Below are positions 21,263 through 32,708 of a stretch of DNA of 64,000 nt, in pieces. Below the pieces are notes generated by a model. That model made no database searches and was not told the origin of the DNA. It saw only the letters and a list, made by a program, of their open reading frames with translations. The position numbers were made by a program, and so were the translations under genes. This DNA comes from Rutpela maculata (lineage: Eukaryota; Arthropoda; Insecta; Coleoptera; Cerambycidae): positions 12,067,821-12,131,820 of the forward strand of contig OW386291.2 of the NCBI GenBank assembly GCA_936432065.2, in the 5' to 3' direction. The stretch's first letter is position 1. The number at the start of each line of letters is the position of its first letter.

Positions 21263-22555
21263 TTTTTTATGAAAATTCAAAATGGCGGTTCCAGTATGGT
21301 AGCCTAAATTAGGATCAACTTATGATTTTTAAAGAACCCTGTAGCGAAGCACGGATATTTTATTAGCATTATATATTAAATAGTAATAGTATGATTCGTT
21401 TTTCCTGAAATATCCGTTATACCATAGTTACTCACCAGCCTTAACTGTTCCAAATTATGGTTAACTTAGTAATGCCAGTTGATTTAAGTTATATAAAATA
21501 TGGAGGTAAAGAGGTAAAAGAGGAGAAATTTTACTTTAAAAGCAATTTGATGAAAGTAATATTTCAAGTGCCAACATAGTATGCAACATTTACCCGCAAG
21601 AGAGAAATAAAATAAACAGCGGCTTACCGTAATGGAAGAATCTTGTATTCACTCCTTCATATCAGGGTATTTAATGTACAACGTAGGGATGATCCAAGAT
21701 ATGATATTCCCTATAAATTAATGGAACTTCGAGAATATGGTTTCTTTTGCCAGAGAGTCATATTTCTATTAAATAAAACTAGGTTTAAACATTATAATCT
21801 TCGCCGGTTCTTGTACGAAACTGCTTGCACCTTTTTAAAAAAAGTCAATTTTTTAAATATACTTGCTATACTTTTAATTTTAATAATATCCTGGTGAAGC
21901 CATATTGGTTGGCGAAACGCTGGTTGATATATTATGCAGTATTACTTTCACATCCACGTAGTTGAGTGAAAGTATAGTAATATTAAAAAAAAAAATTTTC
22001 AAATAGGTTTAGAATGTCATGACATGTCGAGATTTCAATTTTGAGCAAATAAAGAATTGTTGTTTTGGAAGTAACTCTTAAAACATGAAAAATACCAAAG
22101 ATGACGTAGAAAATGAAACAGCACAAAATGTTTTCAAGAATTTCCTGCATGCAACGGTTTTCGCGTAAACAACTTTTGAAGAAATGATCAGATCGTAATA
22201 AAAAATCCATTTGCCCACTGATTTTCATTGAATTCATAGCTGTGAAATAAGTAAAAATTAATTTGTTGATTTAAAAACATGCTGAAATGACGGTTTAATT
22301 TGAATTCTGTGCAACTTAGTGAGTTGTAGGGCAGTTGAAAGCTTGAAGAGGAATTTATTGTCAGCAAATCGCCTTTCAAATTTTCTGGAACGCCTCAACC
22401 GTTAAGAGATGATTTGGTTGGAAAAGAGAACAGAAAGACCGAGAAAAATTGAAAGAAAACCTAACCGATGCATCGATTTCAGTTAGAATATTTTGGTTAG
22501 CTGCTGCATGAGGAGGAATATTTTTTTGGATTTTAATATTATCGTCCTTGTTTGA
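21263..22555. other. Intergenic, mostly unassigned
   Basis: Besides the repeat A tail (21985-22052, minus), the region has ORFs of 60-84 codons (21643, 22188) without any recognisable domain. Short hairpin at 21948-21974 (ACTTTCA ... TGAGTGAAAGT). Nothing else supported. Confidence 0.5.
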
Positions 22556-23799
22556 TACTCCCTATAACATAACACCATCTAATAGATCAGGAGCCCCCCG
22601 ATCACTAATTGTGTGTCATAGGTTTACTCCCAAAATGTGTAAATTACTGTTAATTTGGTAGAGCACAGAAATGTCCATGCCAGCCCTTTTTTGATATAGG
22701 GGCGTACGGCAGGCCCCCAAATGTGTAAGAAATATGACTTGTAAAAGTAGAAAAAGAGCCATAAATAAGTCATAGGTTGGAGGATTTGTTAATTTACCCC
22801 CAAAAATCATGAATCCACACTTCCATTTATTTTGGGTGGTACAAGAAGGCGCTACGCTCATCCAAATTCGAAAAAAACAAAGGTAAAGAAATGATGATGA
22901 AGAAGTTTATGAATGGCAATCAGGAACTTGATAAGTATGAACTTCCTGAGTGCGAAAAGCCATTTTCCATCTTTCAAAGGTAGTTCGAACGTCTTACCTT
23001 TCACGATAATTGACGGGGTATCGGCTCTTCCTACGGCTTGTACTAGTTACCCTTGTAATTCGATAAATGTCATAAATTAACGACTGGCAATCAAATACTT
23101 GGTAAGTATGAACCTCCATTCACCATATAGTCCGGCGAATTAGAACCTAGCTTGACAAGAATTATGCACAAGCGGTTAAAAGCGATTTCTCTTTTCTGTC
23201 GTGTCAATAGGGGCCTAAGGACCATATTCAGAACGGGAGCCCATCGGATCAGTCACTTTTAACTTCTGTACAGTCGCGCAAAGTACAGTTTGGGACCTAA
23301 TGTCATTTTGGACTATTAATTCCGTTTCAGTCGTCGTAGCGAGATCATTTTTGGGTGTAGATCTATGTTTTTGGGGGCGACAAACCTGATTATAACTGTC
23401 TTGAGGCCCTGAGCCCATAGTGCTCCCGTTTGGGTACCTAGGGTTTGAACGAGTATGTACTGAAGGTGTACCACGGGTACCTGAGGAATATTGTGATCAG
23501 TTTCTTTGCTTCCAACCATGAGTTGACGTTTATGAAACTCAAAGAGGTTAAAAGACTATTCTTTAAACGAAGCTTTATTTAAATAAATTGCATATTTAGA
23601 ACAGAGAACACACAAAGAACATTGCAGAGGCTTTTCTGACCTCTGCATTAATTGCAGGTTATGCCAATTCCTCCTTGTTCCGAGCATCTGGAGGTAAAAA
23701 TAGTATTATGATAATAATTATCAACATCGGGATGTCAGATTGTATGTTGTGAACCCTGAGGTTTTTGTTTTTACCTTTAACTTGTAACTTTATCTACTC

Positions 23800-25060
23800 T
23801 TGCTCACAACTGCATTTGCACAGGCTGGTGCATGGCAGTTGGGATTTTCCGCAGCTACACCCTTTTCCACATGGGGTTTTGTAGGAACAGGAGATGACCT
23901 CGCGGTACGCCCTTTCTGCTGGAGGCAGGGCCGTCCGCTTGATCTGGAGGAAGCAAAATACTATTTAAGGAGCGATACGACCAGGGTCCTTGCCCTTGTG
24001 AATTTACATTTCCCATGCAATTTGTATTGGAAAACGTATACGTATACGAATGCGAATGGTCAAGGATAAGGGTCCTGTGCGTTGATTTGTGTATACCATA
24101 TAATATATGACATTAACTTTACCTTCCATACTCCTTGTGGTGTCTTGGTCCACCCATACAATGCAGAGTCGGGAAGCACGAAATCCTTCATCAGACTCTG
24201 TCCCCATATACGCCCCGCCTGATAGGCAGCTCTCTGGGTATGCAGATAGATAGCATCTTAGTAGGGGGGATATTTTCTATGTCTCTACCTTTGTTGAGTA
24301 GGTGATGACGGGCGGTATTGACTTCTTCATCTTCTAAACATCTGTCATACATTATAACGACATACCTTTCCAGTACGGGTAGGGCCTGCTCAATTTCATC
24401 CAAGGAAGGAGCTTTGGACAAGCACTCAAAGATAAAATTTACTGCAGGAAAATCTTTCCATGCCGCCAAAGCTGTTCTTTTTCCTTTGCTCCTGAACACA
24501 GAAGTAGTGTCGCTACCTGTGAAGGCATGGAAGAAGAGAAGACCCAAACACCTTTCTGGTCCAAGACGCTGAATAATAGAGGAGACATCCAGCAAGCGAT
24601 AGGACATATGTTTTCACAGCCAAGTAGAGCATGCAAAAAGGCAGTTGCCAGCACCACCACGTCTGTGTCGACCGTGCGGATCAAAATATTGTTTGTGTCC
24701 TTCCCTGCAACCATCAGCTATGTGGAGGATCAATCTAAAATCTGCTTCTTCATGGATGCAGGGCATCAGATTCGTCAGGTCAGACTGAAGTGAGGAGATG
24801 ATCTTCTGTTTTCGGGTAACAACAACTTTCCCTCTGTAAGATGCAGAACCAATGAAATCACTCAAGAATAAAAACAGCGCTCGTTTATTCTCATCGCCTC
24901 TCATAAACTCACTCCAATTTTTAGGGTTTACTTTATCCCCTTCTACTCTGCGCCTAATGCCAGTTCCTCGCTTCAAGCGTGCGGCAGCTTTCAGAGAGTC
25001 AGGATGATAGCCATCAAAAACTACGACGAACTGATTCAGTAAATTGATTGCTTTTTTCAT
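23800..25060 (-). pseudogene. Broken HEEAD-DTDV-FHAFTGSDT protein with Cys-rich tail, class unassigned
   Basis: About 420 codons in at least three frames. From N to C: VVFDGYHPDSLKAAARLKRG; a KVVVTRKQKIISSL block; MPCIHEEADFRLILH; in another frame NILIRTVDTDVVVLATAFL; then RCLGLLFFHAFTGSDTTSVF; ERYVVIMYDR; NIPPTK with a QRAAYQ-like stretch; finally a Cys-rich end TPCGKGCSCGKSQLPCTSLC (23800-23905). I recall this order from many uncharacterised proteins scattered in invertebrate genomes, usually repetitive. The EEAD and DTD acid clusters spaced by about 20 residues resemble PIN/FEN1-like nuclease sites; that is inference. The N-terminal part is missing: upstream is a T-rich tandem tract (25060-25130). 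Frameshifts near 24690 and 24610 break it. Confidence 0.65.
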
Positions 25061-25130
25061 TTTTTTTAGGTTTATTTTTTAGAATGTTTTTTAGGTTGTT
25101 TTTTAGGTTGTTTTTTTTTAAGTTAGTTGA
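25060..25130. repeat. T-rich short tandem tract
   Basis: Repeated TTTTTTAGGTTG-like units. They replace the expected N-terminal coding sequence of the neighbouring pseudogene. Confidence 0.7.
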
Positions 25131-26084
25131 AAAAAAAAAGAGAGTTGAGGTTTGGTTTGGCTACGAGATTGGTTTATCCGATTTTTTTTTTTTAAGGTCA
25201 TGTACTATGTACCAGAGCCTATGTACTATGGGCCTCAGGGCCTCGAGTCAGTTATAATCAGGTTCCTCTCCCCCAAAAACATAGATCTACACCCAAAAAT
25301 GATCTCGCTACGACGCGACGACTGAAACGGAATTAATAGTCCAAAATGACATTAGGTTCGAAACTGTACTTTGCGCGACTGTACGAAAGTTAAAAGCGAC
25401 TGATCCGATGGGCTCCCGTTCTGAATATGGTCCTTAGGTCCTTACTAACACAACAGAAAAGAGAAATCGCTTTTAACCGCTTGCTTGCTTGTGCATAATT
25501 CTTACAGCAATCCGCCGGACTAATATTTGAACAGTGGTGCGAACGTCTTGCCTTTCACGATAATTGGTAAGTATGAACCTCCTGATTGCAAAAATACGTG
25601 CGTCATATTTGACAAGTAGTGCAAAAGTCCTGCCTTTCATGATACAAGGGGTAATCAGTTCATGCGGTAGGAAGAGCCGATGCGTCGTCAATTATCGTGA
25701 AAGGCAAGACCTTCGTACCACTTTTCAAAGATGGCGAATATATTTTCGCACTCAGGAAGATCATGCTTACCAAGTATCTGATGACCAGTCGTAAATTTGT
25801 GATACTCATCGAATTACAAGGGTAACTAGTACATGCGGTAGGAAGAGACATTACGCCATCAATTATCGTGAAAGACAAGATGTTCGCACTACTTTTCAAA
25901 GATGTCGAATGTTTTTTCACACTCAGGGGGGAGCCTGCAGTACGCCCCTGTACCAAAAAAAAGGGCTGGCATGGACATTTCTGCTCTACTACCCCAAATT
26001 AACAACAATTAACAACAATTCACACAATTAGTGGTCGGCAGTCTCCTAGTCTATAACTCATAGACACAATAAAGGCAAGAGCAA

Positions 26085-26260
26085 GCAAATCGGAATCACA
26101 TTGTTTTTAGTGATGAGTCCCATTTCTGTTTATGTACATGTGATGTCCACCTCAATCGAAGCTTGGTTAATGGAAGGTGGGTTTCATGCATTTTGAAAAA
26201 AGTCAGATCTTACTACTACTAGGGACATTATGGTGCGGGGTATAATACGCTATTACAACA
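26085..26260 (+). pseudogene. Tc1-like transposase scrap
   Basis: The plus-strand frame shows NHIVFSDESHFCLC, NRSLVNGRWV and, after a shift, DIMVRGIIRYYNKP. These correspond to the FSDESRFCL ... VMVWGAIS region around the first catalytic Asp of Tc1 transposases. Only about 60 codons remain. Confidence 0.65.
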
Positions 26261-29200
26261 AACCAGTACTTTGAACATAACTGCAATTTCTCCGACGCAG
26301 TACATTATTATTCTTTTAAGGAAACTACTAAATTAGAACAATTTTAATGCTATTCATCGGGTGAGTATAAAAATAGCCTCCAATTTGTATCTTCTTAATA
26401 TGTCCTTTAGAGCGGCAAAGCGAAAGTTCTTTAGTTTTTATAAGGAATCTGTTTATGCGAACGATATATACGCACAAGCTGTAAGAGATCGTTTGAGCGT
26501 GTAATTCCTCATCTAATATTTCCATTAGTTCATGTAAACAAAATGCGGGGAAATGTCTGTGACGTTGAGATTATCAACCAACGTCTTGATATTTATTTAC
26601 AATTTGGTACTACGTGACCAAATAAGTCAATTTATTTTCTGCGTAAATTCATATCTGGTAGAATGTTAATAATATGCGTTAAACTTTAATGTTTACTCTA
26701 ACTTCCAACATTACAGTACTTAATAATATATATGATGAAATATTTTCTGATACTTTCTCAGAAAGATTTGGAATTAAAATACCATTAACTTTAGATAGAA
26801 ATGTATAACTAAACATATATGTAGTTTTATTAGCAGCATAAAAATAATTATTGAGGATTTTAAATAAGAATTTAAAAATTGTAATGAAGGATTTGCTTGA
26901 AAAATTAGTTAAATCTCTTAGTTTAATCTATAACAATGGGGAACTTGTCCATTTTTTTTATTTCATTAATGTGTGTATTTATGTATGCAAACACGCCACA
27001 CCGAATATCAGCTCTTAAATCGCAGTACTTACTTTGCAATAAATAATTAAAGTTGAAATCCTCGCCACTCCCCACGAGAAGTACTGTGACGTCACCGGGT
27101 GAAAACCAGTCTCGCGTAGTATTCAACAGATGGCGTACTTTAGCCTTTCACCCTAATTAATAGACTAGGCGGCGGTTGGCTTTGAGACGTCCGCATATTC
27201 GGTCATAAGTCTTTTGTTTTTTATGTTAGAGAAAAAATAAAAAAGTGTCGGAAAGCTCAATTAATTATCTTTACATAAGCTATCTACAAATTTTTCAAAA
27301 AAAACGATAATTATCGAGATATTCGAGGAAATGTAGGAAATGTAGGAAATTACACGTTTTCCTATAGAGTGTATGTAAATTTAAAAAAAACAATTTTTCT
27401 CAGAAGCCTTTGTTTCGAAGGGCCGAAATTAACGGAGCGTCAAAATAGTACATGATATTAAGTGAACATCGTAAATGAGATCGATTTCAATTAATTACCG
27501 ATTAATTACGGTGACAAAATGGAGAAATTTTACCGAAAAAAAAAGTCCCAAATCCCGCCCCTTCCTTAATTTTTGTCGGAATTCAAAAACTAAAAAAAAA
27601 AGTTTTAGCAAATTTAATCATATTTAAATTAGCTAGAATAGTGTTTTGGCATATGAGCCAAGATTAAAAAGTGCCAACTGTAGAAACTCAAAATTTGCGA
27701 TTTTTTGCCGTACGTGGCCGACATTTCTGTAGTTATCTCCGAAACGAAAAAAAAAAATCAAAAGTTTGATGATAGCAAAAGTGGAAAATACTCGTTTGAC
27801 CTTATTTTTTATTTCGAGATATCTCCCACCGTTTCGGAGATCTGCGAAAAATAGCAAAAAACAGCTTACGTTTCGGAGCCGAAAAAATTGCAAAAACATG
27901 CAATTTTGACACGTTCATATTTTTCGAAAAACACCATTGGGACGGCCGTACGATCTCACGACGTAAAGAGGAAGTCTTCAAGATAAACCTGATCGTAAAT
28001 TGCACGGCGAAACTCGAAAATTCGGCTCAGCACGAACGAATCAAAAGTGACATTTTGTAACATTTCAGAATATTGAAGAATTTTAGGTTAGATTGTGTTC
28101 ACTGCTAGTTGTTTCTGACAAATGAGCATGCGAAACCAGAATCGGTGTCGCTTGACGCCGTCATCCGACTTTCACCCTCTGACGTCACGTTTCAGGAGTG
28201 GGTAAAATCCGGCAGATTTTAATCGCTTATGATATTTCTGGAGGAATTTTTTTTTTAATTTTTTTTTGTCTATGGGGTTTTTAATGATGTTAGTTTACGA
28301 TTTTGAGTATTTTAATTCAATTTTATTTTTTGGGCAAGTTCCCTATTGCCTCTTGGCATGCGTTTCGTCATCTTATCATCATCTGATCAGTAAATTACTG
28401 GCGGTGGACTGTATATCATTAATTTATTGTGTTATTGTGGTATTGCTCTGTTTCCAGCCCCATTCTTCAACATTTTTACAAATTGGAGAAGAGGGAATAT
28501 TGAAAGTATTGTTGAAGACTACAACGAACCTGGACCTTCGACATCAAGCACCTAAAACTCCTCAAGAAGCAGGCTAGTCGTGGATTAGGCCTATAGGGGA
28601 CAACCACGTAAAAAAATGCGCACCATATACTCTACCTCAAGGTGGTGTAGAAACGAGAATTGAACATTGAGCTATGCGTAGCAGATAAGTAAAATCAACT
28701 ATATTTGAGGATTTTCAGGTATGAAAACAAATTTTGTATCAACACAAAAATACTCCTTCACAAAAGTGGTACTAAATCAAGATATTGCAAAATATCATAA
28801 TTTTGTCAAGAATGCTTGACTTCGATCGGCTGCTGCGCCGAAACTATTCAGTTTAACGAAAAAATATATAGGACATATTTTGCAGAAAATTTAATGCTCT
28901 TTTGTTTCCATAAGAATATTTTTTGCCGTATGGAGCATCCGAAGTGAGATATTTCAAAGATACTGTTTTTGTGCGCCATCTTTTCAATATGGCTGCGCCG
29001 GCGGCTGAGATCACATTTTGCGTTTTTTCTTATTTCATTCAGAGCATCGAAATCTACAAATTCCCAAAGTTTCAAAACTCCCGCACTTATTCGGATAAGA
29101 ATCTACCTATCGACTGTACTAACTATACAAATGGGGCAATAAGTGATGGTATGGATAAAACATAAAATCAAATTAAAAATAATCTTTCCATACATGGATG

Positions 29201-29470
29201 AAGGTGGAAACAAAGAAATAGTGTCATTTGTCAAAATTAAACATAACCCTTCAAGATTATGTTCAATAAACCTTTCAATATCAAATAATTTCGCTATTGA
29301 AAAACAAATTATGTGTATGCGTAGATCGTCGTGTTGTGAACATGCGTAGTCATGCTCTCTATCATGACGGTCGGTAATAGACGTGTGTCCGCGTTTCTCG
29401 CAAAAGCGTGATCCCCTTCCGAGCAGTCTTGGCTTTGAGTTTGGTGGCATGTGTGGTATATTTATGTATT
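26261..29470. other. 3.2-kb stretch without a supportable gene
   Basis: AT-rich sequence with short ORFs only. The longest (28266-28577, 103 codons) is a hydrophobic run followed by an acidic stretch. In another frame its 3' part gives VEDYNEPGPSTSS, a Ser/Pro end often seen near transposase C-termini; too little to call. No tRNA, promoter or repeat recognised. Confidence 0.45.
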
Positions 29471-29492
29471 AAAATATCTTAATATAGAAGTT

Positions 29493-31979
29493 GGAGTTCC
29501 TCTAGAGACGTTACGGTGAATAGACGCCTATTAGATAACGTTCCTTTTAAATCGGAAGAAAAACCGGTAATAAGCTGGCCTATTTGGGCCAGCTTATTAC
29601 CACATCCGTTGTGAAGTGAAAAATTGTGCATGCGGTGGTAGTGTCCGAATAGCAACAATTAAGTGATAAGTGCTAATATTTAATTAATACGAGTGATTAA
29701 ATCTTTCAGTGCAGCGTAAAAAAGTGAAAACAGTCGACAAATATCGAGTAGGTACCCGACCCGAAGTAAGGAAAGGCCATAAATCAATCAAGATAAGTCC
29801 ACTTTACCCTTAAAATATTTATGTCTTAAGTACCTACTCATAGACAACTTAAAGAATTTCATAAACAGACCTGAAATGCAATAAATTAGAAATAAGTTAA
29901 TAAACAATTCTCTTCCAGCAAATACTACCAGAGGCGTACCATTAGAGTAACAGTACACAGCGCCAAATTAAATCAATTAAAAAATAATAAAAACTTGGAT
30001 AAAATTGTTGCCCATTATGAGCTTGGTTTCAGTGCCATTAAAATTTAAAAAATCTCATGCATGCTATAAGAACATACTGACTGTCTACACTTCACATCTG
30101 GTACGGCTCTGGTAAAGTTAAGGAATTTTATTAAAAACGTTTAGGTCCGTAAGAATACGCAAAAAGTAAGCAAGAAATAATAACTCTGCATAGAACACAA
30201 AAATAATGTATCCACTACAAAACGTAACAACGAAGACACATCAGCTACTGATACAAAAATCGAGCACTAAGCCATCAGTTAGAAGGAGAAAACATAACAA
30301 CCCTGGCACACGCCAACACTATGAAAAGACCAGTAGAGGAGTTGCATAGGTAACCAGACGAGAGAGCTCCATTGAAATAAGGACGGAAAATATAAACGAA
30401 AACATAGCCACGGCAATCACACAAAATGATCAAGATCATTGATCATTGATCAATCAGAAAAGACAGCAGGAAGGGTATTCATGCAACTGACTCAAGAAAC
30501 CAGAAGAAACAAAAAAAGAAAAAAATTGGGAAACCGGGTTACACGTGGAAAACAACAACTAAGAGGATCATGAACAAACTGAGAAGCGACCAAACATACT
30601 GCAAAAGAAAGCGAGTGGAAAAAATGAACTCCACAAAGAAATCGCAGCGATATACCCTACCAGAACCAGAAATCGAGGCATCAGAAATCTCAGAAGGAGA
30701 AGAAGAAAATTTGTAGAAACAGAAACACAAAAAGAGGAGCATAAACATTAAATAACGAACACAATGCGACAACACATTGGACTTATCATCTTGCTGTCGA
30801 GGCGACCAGACCTACTTTATAATGCTCTGTCACCAATGGATACCCATAAAAGTTTATAAAAGTTAAATAGTGACAACGTGTAAAAATATATAGTTAAAAA
30901 AAGTATAAGCGGATGTGTTTGTAAAATAATACATATCTCGGAACATTTTCAGTAATTGATAAGAAATATTAGTTAGTGTTTAATTAGGTATACAAACCAA
31001 AACTGTACACAGTGCTTCCCCTCTAACGCAGTAAATAATGGTATATATAGTGCAGTGAAATCGTGCCAGGCGGCAAAGAGGAGAAAGAAATCAGTAAAAA
31101 CCGAAGAGAGGACGGTCTATATGGAGCACTAAGCCATCAATTAGAAAAAGAAAACCGGCACACACTAACGCTATGAAAAATAAAGAAAAATGTCCATTAT
31201 ACTATTAGGAGACTTCAATGCACATATACTCCACACATGGCCTAACGAAAATGGAAACGCGCTGAAAAACCTAGCACACATGTTTGACTTAACAATAAGA
31301 AATACATGGAGCAAAAGTCAAACCTGCATTGACACCTGGAGTAATGGAAGCTCAATCACACAAATAGACCATACCCCGGTAAGCAGAGAGATAAGGGCAA
31401 GGATCAAGAAGGTTAAAGCAAAAAGGACAGCAGAAGAAAGCGCTAACACTGAACAGCAGCAAACTAAAAATAAGGGGACCATGTTACACGTGGAAAACAA
31501 CAATCGAGAGGATAAAAAAAAACTAGGAAATGAAAGCGAGGAAAATACATGCGTCATGGGGCTCTCGCTGCTGACAACAAGCATGACCCAAATCCAACCC
31601 AGCATCGGAAACCGAGGAATCAGAAGACTCAGCAAAAGAAGATTTGAAGAAGCATAAACACAAAAAGAGGAGCATAAGCACTCCATATCAAGACACAGCA
31701 CATATTTCACACGAAGATTCAGAAGAAGCAGATGCCCAGAACCAAAAACACAAAAAAGGGAGCTTAAACGCTCCCTCACGACACAATGCGGTAACGCATC
31801 TCATAAATACCTACACCTCCCATCCCATGTTCCTTTACCAAGAGCCATGTGGCTCTCGCTGCTGGCAACAAGCATGACCTTAGTCCAACCCAGCGTGGAC
31901 GTAGCAGGCCCAGCTGTATAACCCTGGGAGTGGCAGCAATGCCTACCGCACGCTGGTAAATCAATCAATCAAATCAATC
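29493..31979 (+). mobile_element. Non-autonomous LINE with (AATC)n tail and 22-bp target duplication
   Basis: The 22-bp direct repeat beginning AAAATATCTTAATATAGAAG lies at 29471-29492 and 31980-32001, bounding the insertion exactly. The 3' end is GCCTACCGCACGCTGG followed by AATC repeats, the tail of a non-LTR retrotransposon. The interior has a duplicated block (AGCACTAAGCCATCA...CTATGAAAA at 30260-30330 and 31123-31185) and repeats in the 3' half (TTACACGTGGAAAACAACAA at 30540 and 31485; GCTCTCGCTGCTG at 31560 and 31853). RT sequence is absent. A full LINE would be 4-6 kb, so this is an internally rearranged derivative. Confidence 0.9.
31190..31657 (+). pseudogene. LINE endonuclease domain, C-terminal fragment
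   Basis: 155 open codons beginning MSIILLGDFNAH, the GDFNA strand of apurinic-type LINE endonucleases, followed by FDLTIRNTW, DTWSNGSSITQIDHTPVSRE. The QIDH motif supplies the catalytic Asp-His at the end of the domain. The N-terminal half of the endonuclease (the first acidic residues) is missing. After about residue 75 the frame continues into Lys/Glu/Asn-rich sequence and a Ser/Arg-rich tail instead of RT. The product could not be an active nuclease. It sits in the 3' third of the non-autonomous LINE. Confidence 0.8.
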
Positions 31980-32001
31980 AAAATATCTTAATATAGAAGT
32001 T

Positions 32002-32708
32002 ATATTTTTCAGTTTCTTGGGATGTTCTTTCCATTAGCCCGTGAATATAAGGAAAGAGCTATTTTTCATTAAAAAAATGTCTGTACCTGAATAGTCATTT
32101 TAAGTTAAAAAATGTTGGTCTCAAAAAGTTAAAAGGCATACTTTTAATTATGGTTTTGTTTTTTTATACTTGAAATTTATCAAATTTAAAAAATTGTCTC
32201 GTCATTGGAAAGCCCACTTTTATACGACGATATGCAAATTTAATATTCATTTGTAATCAACGATTTAAACAATGCCTAATTAATAAGAGATTTCCTCATT
32301 AAATTTTCAGATAATATACGATTAATAGTAAACCTTTGAAAAAGTATGGTAATACTACTTGGGCGTAAAATTCGCTAAAAAGGTAGAGTTCCATCATTTG
32401 CATATAATTTAAATTCAGCCTAATGTGATTTTCAAAACGTCGTGAAGCTTAATTGACGTATTTTTCAGATTTGCATTTTGTATATTTCTGAAACAGATTG
32501 ACAAATAACTCTAAGACATCTAAAATTAAGAGCACGTCTTAGTCTGAAAATTCTTTAAATATTAATATACACAAGATTGAAGACGTTTCGGATTATGAAT
32601 GCGAATAATAATTTACATGGAGCTGGAAGAATATTCTAAAATTCGAGCGACAGTTTCATAGAAGTAGTTTGGAAGATATACAAAAATTGTTATTACAAAA
32701 TTTATATA
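32002..32708. other. Intergenic, nothing identified
   Basis: Continuation of the locus split by the LINE; AT-rich, no ORF or repeat recognised. Confidence 0.5.

Larger units (their letters stand above)
22580..26060. mobile_element. Palindromic element carrying a HEEAD/Cys-rich gene
   Basis: Inverted arms flank the gene. Left 22590-22720 pairs with right 25935-26045 (CACTAATTGTGTG, ATGTCCATGCCAGCCCTTTT). Left 22975-23425 pairs with right 25225-25560 (CCCATCGGATCAGTC, GACTATTAATTCCGTTTCAG, AACATAGATCTACACCC). In the right arm the block around AATTATCGTGAAAGGCAAGA occurs three times in alternating orientation (25540, 25690, 25860). Exact ends and target duplication are not resolved. The terminus looks like GGAG(C/A)C...CACTAATTGTG. 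Confidence 0.7.

Noticed and set aside
21643..21897. 84-codon ORF
   Set aside because: Length is near background for this composition and no motif is visible.
28266..28577. 103-codon ORF with hydrophobic run, considered as membrane protein or spliced exon
   Set aside because: No signal-peptide pattern or conserved domain; a CAG acceptor-like site inside is not supported by any partner exon.
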